Shown here: in pieces, positions 11,113 to 22,439 of the stretch | Layout: each line of letters opens with the position of its first letter | Numbering within the stretch: the first letter of the stretch is position 1 | Origin: Bactrocera neohumeralis | Taxonomy: Eukaryota; Arthropoda; Insecta; Diptera; Tephritidae | NCBI RefSeq assembly: GCF_024586455.1 | Contig: NC_065919.1 | Coordinates: 23,660,839-23,724,838 of the forward strand | Direction of reading: 5' to 3' | Length of the DNA stretch: 64,000 nt | The notes under the pieces: generated by a model | What the model saw: only the letters and a program-made list of their open reading frames with translations | The model's database searches: none | Told to the model about the DNA's origin: nothing | Program-made: the position numbers and the translations under genes

Positions 11113-12594
11113 AATAATTTTAAATCTATTAGTACTACTATTTTCTTATACCCAAGTGCATAAATCATCAATATACAACATTTCCCAATAATATGTATCG
11201 AGCATACCCAACACACCCCTATTATTTGCTATAAAGATTCACAAAGAAAAGTAATTTAATTGAACGAAAGTCAATTTGGGTGTGTCACCCAATATGCATA
11301 TTTCTATTAAAAGCGCACTTTAACCGCGCTTTACACGCATTAAAATGCCATTAACATTGCAATGATAAACAGTGGTGAGGAAAATGTTTAACATATACTA
11401 TACATATGTACATACATATATGCAATGATATCTATATGAATGTTGGTAATGAAGAAAATTGTGTAGCAGCAAAACTCTGATTGAGCAAATAATCCTCTGC
11501 AAAAGCACTGACAAACCTATTTATATACATGTGTATATATAAGTCTGTGTCTCCTTGTGTGCTTTTATGCCTTTGCAAATTAAATGCATGAGTTTGCTAA
11601 AAATTTGCAAACAACAAATCGATCGATCGATCGCTGCAACATTCGGCCAGCAAAAACATGCGCTCGCTGGTCAATGCAAAGCATTTGCTTTTATGCATGT
11701 GCCTTGTGATGTGAAATGCAGCTTGCCACATGGCGTTGCAATATTAAGTGCTTTGCTCTGCTGCTGGCTGGTTGGCAACGCTGAACTTATCGCCGAATTG
11801 CGCGCCACAGTGTGACATGAAAGACTCCTCCCACTGTTGCTGGTTTTGATAAATGGAAAAGAAATTTTTGAAAGCCTTGAAAGTAATCGAAAATCTGTCA
11901 AGCTTTTATATGCACAACAACAACTTGAAAGTTGGTCAGCGAGCATATGGTACAATGCATATATACTATGTATGTGCCATGTGTTTATAAAATGTAATCG
12001 ATTAACATTGCATCGACGTTTCAAGGAGTGGAAGTGTATTGTTGAAGATGCTACAAGAGCTGAACAAATATTGTTGTTTTAGTATGCTCAGGTTAATTAA
12101 TAAATGTTGAAGAAAATTAAAAATTATTGACAGCTAGCAGAAGACTGTGGCAGTTAATTAAAAGTATACCACAATTGTTACATTTGTTTTATTAGTATTT
12201 TTCCCATATTTATTTTTCACCCTTTCTTAACCTTTTGAATATGAGAAATTACATGAGTGCCACGGTAGTTGTAGATATTTTCTTTTGAAGGTTTTATAAT
12301 TGGTGAAAGTGCATCAGTTAAAGCATAAGTTGAAAGTGGGTGCGACGTAAAATTAATGAACCTGTATTTCGAGTCTAAAAATTCGTTTTCATGCCTTAAA
12401 TTTTTAGCGGAAAAAAATAATTTGGTATAGCCAAGAATCTAGTTACAGTACAATGTCAACGAGTTCTTTTAGGCGGAACATTGCACCTTAGAAAAAAGGC
12501 TTAAATATTACATAAAGTTATATATAGTTATTTCTTTTAGATTTTGATTATAACACTATATAGATTTGATTGATTAGTACTCATTTTTATAGAT
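11113..12594. other. Intronic sequence without a recognised gene
   Basis: No recognised exon or repeat family. Contains TATG/CATA microsatellites and one GATCGATCGATCG run near 11,620. Overlapping 117- and 86-codon frames on opposite strands at 11,555-12,024 lack recognisable domains and look like chance. Confidence 0.5.
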
Positions 12595-13160
12595 TTTTAT
12601 ACCCTGAACGGGGTATATTAAGTTTGTCACGATGTTTGTAACACCCAGAAAGAAGCGTCGGAGACCCTATAAAGTATATATATAAATGATCAGTATGTTG
12701 AGCTGAGTCGATTTAACCATGTCCGTCTGTCTGTCTGTCTGTATATATACGAACTAGTCCCTCAGTTTTTAAGATATCCTTTTGAAATTTTGCAAACGTC
12801 ATTTTCTCTTCAAGAAGCTGCTCATTTGTCGGAACGGCCGATATCGGACCACTATAACATATAGCTGCCATATAAACTGAACGATCGGAATCAAGTTCTT
12901 GTATGGAAAACTTTCACATTTGACAATGTATCTTCACCAAATTTGGTTATAGAACAATTATTTGTTCTAGAGGTTATCAACAATGTATATAAACTGAACT
13001 CCGAAGAAAACTTTCACATTTTACAATGTAATTTTATAGATCTTTTATCTATAGCATATAGCTTCCATACAAACTGAACACATAGTTACTAAAAGAAATG
13101 CACCTGTGAAGGGTATATTAGCTTCGGTGCAGCCGAAGTTAACGTTTTTCTTCTTTTTTT
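12595..13160 (+). repeat. Mini-me-like element, near complete
   Basis: Starts TTTTATACCCTGAACGGGG, then TATATTAAGTTTGTCACGA, CCCTATAAAGTATATATATA (the TA microsatellite), the core GAGTCGATTTAACCATGTCC, and a GTCT tandem at about 12,721-12,743. These are followed by TCGGAACGG, GATATCGGACCACTATAAC, CTTGTATGGAAAACTTTCAC and the 3' end TTAGCTTCGGTGCAGCCGAA. A TA run, a short conserved core and a GTCY run are the signature of mini-me elements described from dipterans. One of the two best copies here. Confidence 0.82.
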
Positions 13161-13169
13161 TTACTGTTT

Positions 13170-13555
13170 TCTCAAAGTCTGGTTAGCAGCCATCTGTCAG
13201 TTAAGTTTTGGTGGCCGTTCCCACGACAACCGGGTCAACGTAACCGGAACGGACCCGGATTTTTATTCGGCCAAGGATTGTCAACTCGGCAGAATTCTGC
13301 CGCTACAACAACAGTTAAGTTCTGGTTAACTTAACCTAGACCCTTTGTTTTTGGTAAAGCACGTCTTTTTTAATGTCTGGTTAGCAGTCATTTGTCAATA
13401 AGGTTTTGGTAAACTTAACCGAGACACTCTCTTTCGGTAAATAACCTCTACTTTAATGTCTGGTTAGCAATGATCTGTGTCATTTGTCAATTAATTCCTG
13501 GTTAACTTAACCAAGACTCCTTCTTTCAGTAAAGAACCTTTTTTTTTAACCAGAA
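13170..13555 (+). repeat. Tandem repeat of about 85 bp, three units, one interrupted
   Basis: Units begin AGTCTGGTTAGCAGCCAT (13,171), TGTCTGGTTAGCAGTCAT (13,373) and TGTCTGGTTAGCAATGAT (13,456), each followed by a GGTTAACTTAACC-type palindrome and a TTTC-GGTAAA block. The first unit is split by the dispersed repeat at 13,209-13,322. Confidence 0.65.
13209..13322 (+). mobile_element. Dispersed GACCCGG repeat inserted with a target duplication
   Basis: Runs from TTCCCACGACAACCGGGTC through GGAACGGACCCGGATTTTTA and GGCCAAGGATTGTCAACTCGG to CTGCCGCTACAACAAC. It interrupts a tandem-repeat unit and is flanked by AGTTAAGTTTTGGT on the left and AGTTAAGTTCTGGT on the right, which looks like a 14-bp target-site duplication with one change. 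Related copies are at 3,554 and 62,626. Possibly a short retroposon; the class is not certain. Confidence 0.6.
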
Positions 13556-14123
13556 CTTAACTTACACTCGGGTGCTGACTATACATTGAGAAAACGGCTC
13601 TTAGACTATATAAAATAACATATTTGAGTTGTTTCTAAAATAATTGTATTCTAACTCATTTGAAAGGAAAAAATCCGTCAGTGATAATTCATTTATCAAT
13701 AAACATTCGAATTATTGCACAAAATGCATTTGAACACCAAAATAAAATCGAGAAAAAAAATCGATATTTTGATTTTATTGATTATAAAAAAAATGTATCC
13801 ACTAAGAAAGAATCAAAACACTATTACGCATGCGTATGAGGACATGTTAGCGCTACTGATATGGTTTGTTCGATTTGCTAGTGAGTAACGCTTGTCGTGT
13901 CAAAGATAGCTAATGAAAGAAGTGACTTTTATCTCTATCTTCTAGTTCACAATAGAACAGATTTTGAAAATATAACATGCAACACTACAATGACTTGAGT
14001 TCTAAAACTACATTACATTAAAACTACAGAATTTTTCTATCGTTGCCTTGCATATATATGTACATACTATATGTACCATACTATATTGGTAGCATAATAT
14101 CTTCCCGAATGACCCGACGAATA

Positions 14124-15095
14124 CTATATCGAGCTTAATTTACCTGCCCGGATAGCCAGAAGAATACCATAATTGCAAAAAAAAAATTTGAGAAAAATTG
14201 GTCCGGCCCAAGTGGTCAGAAAAAGTGGGCGAAATATCTTGTGGAACGACGAAACAAAAACTAATTTGTTCGAAAATGACGCCTGACGGAATGTTCGTCG
14301 TTCGAAAGGCAAAGAATTGCATTCACAGTCTACAAAAAAGACCGTTAAACACGGTGGCGGGAACATAATGGTCTGGGGCTGCTTTTCGTGGTATGGTGTA
14401 GGACCAATACATCTTATATCAGGCACCATGAATAGGTTTCAATATAAAGATGTCTTGGAAAACACGAAGCTGCCATATACTGAGGAAAATATGCCACTAA
14501 TATGGAAATTACAGCAGGATAATGATCCTAATCATACTTCGACGTTGGTAAAAGGTTGGTCCCAGGTCAATGGTGTGAGTTCTCTTATATGACTATGTCA
14601 ATCTCCCGACTTGAATCCAATTGAAAACCTTTGGGGGGAGCTAAAGCAACAGATTGGGTAGCAATCGTTCCAAAATAAGGATCAAATCAGAGAATTTCGT
14701 TGAAAAAACCTGGTATGAGATTACAATTGATACGTGCCGCAAACTTATCTCCAGTATGCCAAAACGAATCTCAAAAGGAATTGAAAATAATGGTGGATGT
14801 ACTAGATACTGATGAAAGAAGTAAATAAAAATCAAATAGGAGACAGAAAACTCAAACTAATACATTTTTTCATTCACAGATTCCTGATGTACTTATTATT
14901 TTGTCCAGCCATTTTTTTAGTCTTTTTATTATTTGCTAGAAATTTAAGTTTCTATTTCAACAATTATTACAAATATATTTATTTTTAAGTCATATATGAA
15001 ATGAAATATGATGTTATTTCACTTTAAACATGAATAAAAGAAAGTTTATTAGTCTTTGAATGTTACACGGGCGTATGTACTTATTATTTTGACCA
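14124..15095 (+). pseudogene. Tc1-like transposase pseudogene with right-end repeats
   Basis: Plus-strand frames give a WNDETKFNLFEND-like block with the first catalytic Asp, then GGGNIMVWGCFSWYGVGP, MNRFQYKDVL, LQQDNDPNHTS (second Asp) and, after a stop, SPDLNPIENLWGELK with the third acidic residue Glu. This is the Tc1 DDE arrangement. The helix-turn-helix N-terminus was not found and internal stops (for example at 14,590 and 14,659) disable it. Downstream, ATGTACTTATTATTTTG occurs twice in the same direction, at 14,887 and 15,075, which fits the paired direct repeats inside long inverted ends of some Tc1 elements. The left end was not found. Confidence 0.85.
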
Positions 15096-17290
15096 TGTGT
15101 GTATATGCAGTTGTTGTTTTCGCTGCCACCTATTTCTTGGAAGTTCGGTGACCCCAACACAAATTATAATCCGATTTGATTAGTGCTGATGACTAATGTG
15201 ACGATAAAAAGTAGCTGCATCAATTAAAAACGTTCTCGAAAGAGTTCCACTTGTTGCTGTTCTCGAATCGGTGGCCGATTTGATGGCTTTAGTGAAGCGC
15301 GAAAACCTATTTCCGTTTCCTCTTGCGCTTTAAATAACTATAAATAGCTTTTTGATACTTTCATATGTAAATACGTACACTTATATATTTATTTTTACTT
15401 TGGCATTTTGCCCTAAACACACATATTATGCGCTTGCTACCCCACGTTATGTGCTACACCTGAGTGAATGTTACACACAATTAAATGCGGCACGCCACTA
15501 CTCTGTACATTTCTACTTACTTTCATATATGTACATATGTACAATATTTCAGAAGCAACAGTAATTGATATTGCTGATTTAACAGTTATTGCTGGAGTAG
15601 CACCAACTTGACTCTGGGTCATACATTTACCGGCGATTGCAATCGCTATGTATTTATTATTTTTATTTCGTTTTCATATTTAGAATTGCCCGGCTGCTTG
15701 GTGGCTGGCCATTTGGACCTTTCCCTCAAAAAAACAACAACACGCTACAAACGCATACACACATGCGCACACTTGGGAGTAGCATTTAGCCACACATGTG
15801 TGCCTCGAAATTATAGCTTCTGTTGCTGCCCATTGTCTAGCTGATGTTGTTGTTGTTGTGACTACCTTTCTTTCGACTAAAAACTTTCGTTCCTGCGCGA
15901 TTGTTTCGACGGCGCACGCGCATGGCCGCAGTTCCGTTCCATTCCATTTGCGCGGTGTCATGATGCCGCTTGCCACCAGCAGCAGTCGGTAAATAGTATT
16001 TATGGCCACATTTGGATTTTCCAAACAAACAGTCGGACCAACAGACCAATCTCAATAATAAAAAAATTGAAATGAAAATAATAAAAGCCGAAAATATAGT
16101 CAAAACTACCAAAAATAATACAATTTTTCTTTTGGCTTTGTGTAATGAAAGGGGCCAGGCAACAACAACAACAAGTGCTTTTGGTGATTTTTCACATTTC
16201 ATTAAGTTTTTGTTACACAAAGCATCGCTGCTATATGTGTTGCATGCAACATTTTTTTCATCTTTTTTTTTTTTTTTTGGTTTTTTTCTTTTTTGGTTCA
16301 CTAACAAATCATCGCCCCTTTTCGCTTATTGTCTTAACCATGTCGTACTTTCACTTGTACGCTCGTGTGTAACGGTGTCTATACACCCGATACACATATA
16401 AACACATATACATATGTGTCTATGTATTCACTTCCCGCCATCTGTCAAGCATGATTCCATTTGGTGTGTTCAGTGTTTTGGGATGTTGCTGCGGCAATAG
16501 TCCCCAAAACAAAATCGAAAACAACGCCAACTGATTAGTCGATTTCTCATTAAGTAATTGAATAGTATGGCATGTGTCAGAGGTTGACAACTCACGGTGC
16601 AATATCCCATGACAGGTGGCTCCAACAACAACTTTAAGTGAACAATGAAAATGTGCTGCTTGACCGTCCGGCTGTGCTTAGTCAACTGGGCGATCGGGCA
16701 CGTACTTAATGACAGTTAAAACGAATGTGGCAAAGTGATAGTTAAATTGTTCACTCGCAAAGTGAGTAATGCTAGTTTACCGATATCGAACTTATTTGGG
16801 GTGAAAGAAATACAATTACATACACGCATAAGCACGCCTAATGATGGAGCTAATGTGAAGCAGTTAGTCGCATTTTTTTTACAAGCTTCGGAAAACTTTT
16901 TGAGCTTACTTTTTGAAATTGTTGTTTTATTTTTGTCAATATTATAATAAAAAATTTTATAACTTAAAAAGATTAAGATTTTATTTAAAGTTAATCAAAG
17001 GAAATCTCAGTCATTTTAATAAAAATGAAAATCTCTAACCTCACTAAGTTTTCTCTCTTTTTCTCGTCCCATGTGGATGCAGAATCAATAAATAAGGTAT
17101 TTTTTTATGCCACAGATCACATCTATGTACATGGCAATTAATATATATGTACATATATATTTTTTAATTGGCGTAGTTCCTCTAGGAAAATTATTTAAAA
17201 TATTATTTATTGAATGATGTTTTATGTTGCATATTCTTACCGTTTCAAATGTTTAAATAGAAATATTATAATTTTCTACGAAATATTCTA
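15096..17290. other. Intronic sequence without a recognised gene
   Basis: Nothing coding recognised. Contains GTT/CAA trinucleotide runs (about 15,845, 16,163), CA-rich stretches and a long T tract near 16,255-16,295. Mutually overlapping frames of 114-156 codons at 15,680-16,401 derive from these low-complexity tracts. Confidence 0.5.
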
Positions 17291-17324
17291 ATTAATTTTT
17301 CTTTATTTTTTACAGGTAAGTTTC
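17291..17324 (+). other. Candidate recursive-splicing ratchet point 1
   Basis: A pyrimidine-rich tract, TTTTTCTTTATTTTTTACAG, ends at 17,315 and is joined without a gap to a consensus donor, GTAAGTTT, starting at 17,316. A CTAAT branchpoint-like pentamer sits at 17,288-17,292, about 24 nt upstream of the junction. A back-to-back acceptor and donor with no exon between them is the defining structure of ratchet points (zero-nucleotide exons) known from long Drosophila introns such as those of Ubx. The surrounding few hundred bases are unique AT-rich sequence with no recognised repeat. The site lies 20,384 nt upstream of the second candidate. Use in vivo is inference. Confidence 0.72.
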
Positions 17325-17634
17325 TCAATTATTTTTAAAGAGTTCGATTTACAACACTATTTGTAAGTATTGAAGCAAAATATTGACAAAATTGCAAAAA
17401 TTGTCAAATTCAGAAAAGATTTGAATCTGTTCATTTATAATTCATTTATTAATTTTAGAGTATAGCCCAACTAATTAAAGATCGTCAGATTCTCAAATAT
17501 GAAATGTTGCAATATCTAGAGTTGATATCACACATTTTTAATGATTAATGATGAGCACAGGTGATCTATTTCGAGGTTTCCTACTTTTTTTTTTAAGAAA
17601 AAACACAAAAACTTTAAATTTAATGGGGAATATT

Positions 17635-18590
17635 TGTTATCATGCGAAAAACCATTCTTTGGCCCTTATTTTTTGAACATTAACTCTTTTAAATGTTGGA
17701 CGCGGCTACGTCTCAGATGGTCCATCCGCTTATTCCAATTTTCGATGACTTGTTCAATCATTTCGACTAGTAACTGGCTAATAACATGTCTGATGTTTTG
17801 CTCCAAGATTAGATTTTAGCCTTCACATATCCCCACAGTAAAAAGTCTAATGATGTGATATCACACGATCTTGGTGGACAATCGGCCGGTCCTAAACGTG
17901 AAATCATCTGCTCACAGAAGTGTTCTCTCAATAAATCCATTGATGCGATGTGTGGAAGTGCTGCCGTCTTGTTGAAACCAAATATCGCCGAGATCACGAG
18001 CTTCATTTTCAGGCATCAAATTGTCAGTTATCGTGGCGCGATAACGGTCGCCATTGACGGCATAATTTTTGAAGAAATATAGAACGATGATTCCACCGGC
18101 CCACAAACCACACCAAACTATTGTTTTTTTCTGAATGGAATGGCAGCTCTTGAATCTCTTTAAGTTGCTTTTCGTCCCAAATGCGGTAATTTTGCTTGTT
18201 TACATACTCAAGCAACCAGAAATGGGCCTCATCGCTGAACAAAATTTGTCTAAAAAATATCGGATCTTCTTGGAACTTTTCAAGAGCCCATAGAGCGATG
18301 CGATGTTGCTTGAGAAGGTCGAGCGGCTTCAGTTCTTGCACCAGCAGCGTTTTGTACGCTTTCAATTTAAGATCTCTGTGTAAAATGCACGACGTCGTTT
18401 CATACGACATTTCGAGTTGCTGCGAACGGCGCCGAATCGACTATCTACGATCTTCATGTACACTCTCAACTAACGCAGCTATGTATATGTATTTTCTTCA
18501 ATGCGTGCTGAACGTGGTACATTCGGTCGAATGTTATCTAATAATAAATACTGGGTCTCAAGATGGGCGATGGAGTTGGGAATAGTAGGC
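17635..18590 (-). pseudogene. Mariner-like transposase, near full length, frameshifted
   Basis: Minus-strand blocks in order: NIRPNVPRSARI near 18,540, RRRSQQL-type residues, YETTSCILHRDLKLKAYKT, VQELKPLDL, LWALEKFQEDP, ILFSDEAHFWL (first catalytic Asp), VNKQNYRIW, WAGGIIVLYFF, DIWFQQDG (second Asp), then in another frame ASMDLLREHF, ISRLGP, PPRSCDITSLDFLLWGYVK (third Asp) and the C-terminus NWNKRMDHLRRSR. All three acidic residues survive, but several frameshifts and stops break the reading frame. This is an IS630-Tc1-mariner superfamily transposase of the group with the DLWFQQDGA and PPRSCDLTPLDFFLWGY motifs. The related copy at the start of the window is truncated. Confidence 0.85.
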
Positions 18591-21500
18591 ACAGTAGACC
18601 GATTATGTTGACAATAAGTTGAACGAAGTGCGCAAAACACATTCTTTACAGAACGTGTTTTATCGTAAAAAGGTCTTTGGAAAAATTACCTCTACTTGAA
18701 TCACCCGTTAGATACGCTACAAGTGAAAGTACGACTTGGTTAATACCAAGTTGTTATCAGCTTATTATGCTGTTTTTAGAAGAACATTCCCGATATCTAG
18801 CATATCCAAGACAACTGTAACACTTTTGATAATTTCTAAATAGTTTTTAAGATTGTTCTAATGCTGAAGATTCGTAGATGGAAATAGTATGGCTACTTAG
18901 ACTCAATTGTAAAAATATATGGAATATGTTCCATGAATAATCTGATCTGCTCAGCTCTATCTTTTTTGCAAAATGATATCCCACTAATAACACAAGATCG
19001 ACAGTTAGGAAACTAGAATATAAAGGGCAATTAGAAAACATATGGCGTGGTAAATGTTGGATCACCTAAGAGAAAAAGAGAATAACACTTGGGTGCTTTC
19101 TAAGCAACTCTAAAACAGTTGGAGATTTACTGAATGTCTATATCATAAGCGCATCAAACAAAAAACGAAATATCATCGCATGTCAACAAAAACCTCAATC
19201 GGGAATAGCTTAATCAGTCATAGCGTATTGCCATTGTGAAGATGCCGCGAGCGTTCATAAAAGCGGAAGCCTAAAACAAATCCGAAGCTATGTATGTCCA
19301 GTCAATAGACTGTTAGTTCTGTAGTGTTTTAAAACAATCGGCGGAATAGTCTATGTTTTTACAACAGAAAAACAAACAACAACCGTGAAACATAATATAC
19401 ACAGACTTTGACTATCTAAAAGTTTCATATTTTCTGAGGTACTTTTTAACTTCCATATCCCACTATCCATAAAACTCTCCGAATTGCAAATATATGTATA
19501 TCTACCCTGCAAAGTAGACAAAAAAGAAAAATTTGCTGTCAAAACATTTGGAGACGCCCAAAAATGCCGGATACCACCCGCTTACTCTCCAATTGATTTA
19601 ATGCAGCGCCTAAAACTAAATCTGCCAATTTGTGTTTTTCTGATACATGAGCTTTACCTTCACATCAAACAAATCATTAACTCTATCCGACCACCCAGCA
19701 ACAAAAATATATGCTTGTTGTTGCATTTGCCCATTCATAAAGCTTGTTAACTTAATTTACCCATAAATTGTTGAGTAAAGGCCGCGGGCAATATTAAATT
19801 ATGCTGTTAGACAATATTATAGAGTGCAATAGCTCGTTCAGTCAAAAAACTTGATAAATTGATAGATGATTGCCAAATATTTGCATACTAACTACGTCAG
19901 AGGGGCAATCAATAAGCTAGAGATGGATGCATATATGAAATGTGAAGCATCAAATGGGAGAGAAAAATATGATAAAGTGGAAAAGTGAAATGTGCAGGCA
20001 TAAAATTTGCAAAAAAATAAAAACAATAAAATTGAAAATTAAATTTTTAAAGTAAAAGCAACAAAAAAGGTAAACCATAAGCCATAAGCTAAATCAAGCC
20101 ATCAGTTGCTTGGCAATCAGCGCGGAATTCATTAGGTGCAATAAATTGTGTACTAAAAGACACACATCCATACTCTTATACAAGTATATGCATATGTCAG
20201 CCATAGTAGGTGCAAGGTGAGCGCAAATAGCCGCAACAAATATTCAAAGCAGCAGCTGTTGCGAACGCTGATCGCTGCTGGATATAAAAGCAACTTCATC
20301 AATGAAAAATTTCTTTCCATCCAATGATTATTGCTTCTTTTTTCATATTTTCCGAAATTTTTCACTGTATTTGGCTTTTGCATGTTGCTATTTTCCTCAC
20401 TTGTGCGCATGCATCCTTTGTTTTAGACCATTTTAGCTTGCAGCGAAATTTTCTTACCTTCACATTTATCAACTCATAGTTGGTGTTGTCTTTAGTATTG
20501 TTTTTGCTGTTATTGTATATACACATACATACATATGTATGTGCCTCATTGTGGCTGCTGCGCAAATCAATGGCAATTAATCAAACGTTGTTCCACAAGC
20601 CTTATGGCTGGCAGAAGTGAACTATGCTGTGTTATGTTGAGCTGTGCTATGCTATGTTATGTGAAAAAAGTAGTTGTGAGTTGTGAAAATACCACTCATA
20701 CTTGCAGCTACGCTGTGTAGAAGCAAAAAAATGCCAACTGGGCATGCTTCACAACTTCATTACATGCCACAGTGAAATACATCAAATGCCAGGCATGCTC
20801 CAACATCATCATAAAGCGAAGAAAAAGCAACGCTTGCCACACGGAGCCATTACCATTTTAGCTACGCTCACACAATAAAGCTCACATTATTCGCCGCATA
20901 TAATCACACCGGCAATCACAATGGCTGTAGAAGTGGCAGCAGCACACAGCGGTGGCGACTCCAGCGGCAATGGCAGTGAACACCTACCGCCTACCCACCT
21001 AAAACAGGCCTCACACTGCTGCTGATGGCGGACTGGTAGGATTTGCGAATTACAGTCCATATATCCTACGTCTACATATGTACATACATATGTATGTATG
21101 TATGTAATATATAGTGTAGCATGTGTGCCGTCGTCTGCGACACCCACCCGGTTGCATTGCTACATTTGTAGCGGAATTTAAAGAAGTGAAAAACCACATT
21201 GCAGCAAACGCGCCTACGTCAATTGGCGGAAAATGCAATTGGCTAGTATACTCCTTTAACAATTGCATATGCGCGCAACGATGATGCTATAAGATTGCAG
21301 TAGATATTGCACATGGGCGCGCAACAACAAGGCGAAGACTTCCTTGCTGCCTCGTACACCGCTACTCTGTAGCTGGCATGTGAGTTGGTAGCTTCACGGA
21401 GTGTAAGAGTCAACTAGCAGCAGCGCCACATTGTATTGACCATTTCGGGTTAACGAAGAAGACAAATTGTCGTCAACGCCACCGCTGATAGACGAGACGC

Positions 21501-21920
21501 CCCTTTCTTCGTTCGTACAGTGAGTCTCTGCATTACACTCAATATATAGCATTTGTGTGTGAGGAAGTTTCCCAATAGGCAGCGGAAGATATATTCCCTC
21601 GATTGTGGAGAGTTTTTTAGTTCTTGGACACAAATCAGTCACCAATATTTCACAAATGTTGGAGAAAACGCGTTTTTCAAACCGAATCGTTATACTTGTA
21701 ATAGCAATTTTCTAAAATTAATTTTCTTAGATTGTCCATAGTTACATCCTCCTAAACCTGATATCTTCTAGTTCGTTCTCAAAGTTATTATAAATAATTG
21801 AAGTGATTTATTTTAAATATTATTGCAAACCATCTTTTCCCAACTCCGGAACCAAATTTAAGTATCCGTTGAGCACAATAATTTTCTGAAGTAGACTTAT
21901 TGGCTGATAATTCAGTTACT
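18591..21920. other. Intronic sequence without a recognised gene
   Basis: No exon or known repeat recognised. Contains TATG microsatellites (20,525; 21,080-21,105) and short TATGCTATG runs near 20,630. Candidate frames are short and without recognisable domains. Confidence 0.5.
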
Positions 21921-21924
21921 GTGT

Positions 21925-22330
21925 TATTAGAAATCCCCACTGTAAATTTGGGAAACATATTATCTAACATCGCATTTTGCTATAAACCACAATGGGTTCT
22001 AGGACACACTGATATTCTTGGTAACTGTGAAGCAGATGAACTAGTCAGGACGGGCACCACCCCATAATCACACTCCGATATGAAGGGAATATATATACTT
22101 CAGGTTATTTGTAGATTAATAATCGACAAACATGTTATGGATATAGCTGAGCCTCGATGTAAACAATCCTTAACTTGAATGGAATACGGGTCGTACATGC
22201 TGACTATTAATAATAAATCCTAAAGGAATGACTTAAGAGCTCTATGGAGTCCTACAGCGATTATTGTAAAATCAGCCAAGAAAAATTTCAAAACTTTATA
22301 TAAAGAAGAAGCGCAACTATCGGTCCCCGC
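21925..22330 (+). pseudogene. Non-LTR retrotransposon RNase H fragment
   Basis: Plus-strand translation around 21,990-22,070 gives QWVLGHTDILGNCEADELVR and TGTTP, matching the RNase H segment WVPGH..I.GN..ADELAR.G of non-LTR elements. Weaker similarity continues to about 22,330 (for example SPTAIIVKSAKK) with several stops. Short and decayed. Confidence 0.6.
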
Positions 22331-22439
22331 TTTCTTGACGATGTCTCGTAAGTTGCACATATAAATCGTTTGAATTGATAAACTTTATCGGGGCCATAGG
22401 GTGGTTCAGAGTGAGGGGATATTTAGTCCGTGGTTTCAC

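Noticed and set aside
15680..16401. Overlapping 114-156 codon frames on both strands
   Set aside because: They overlap each other and run through polyT, CAA and Lys-rich low-complexity tracts; no domain.
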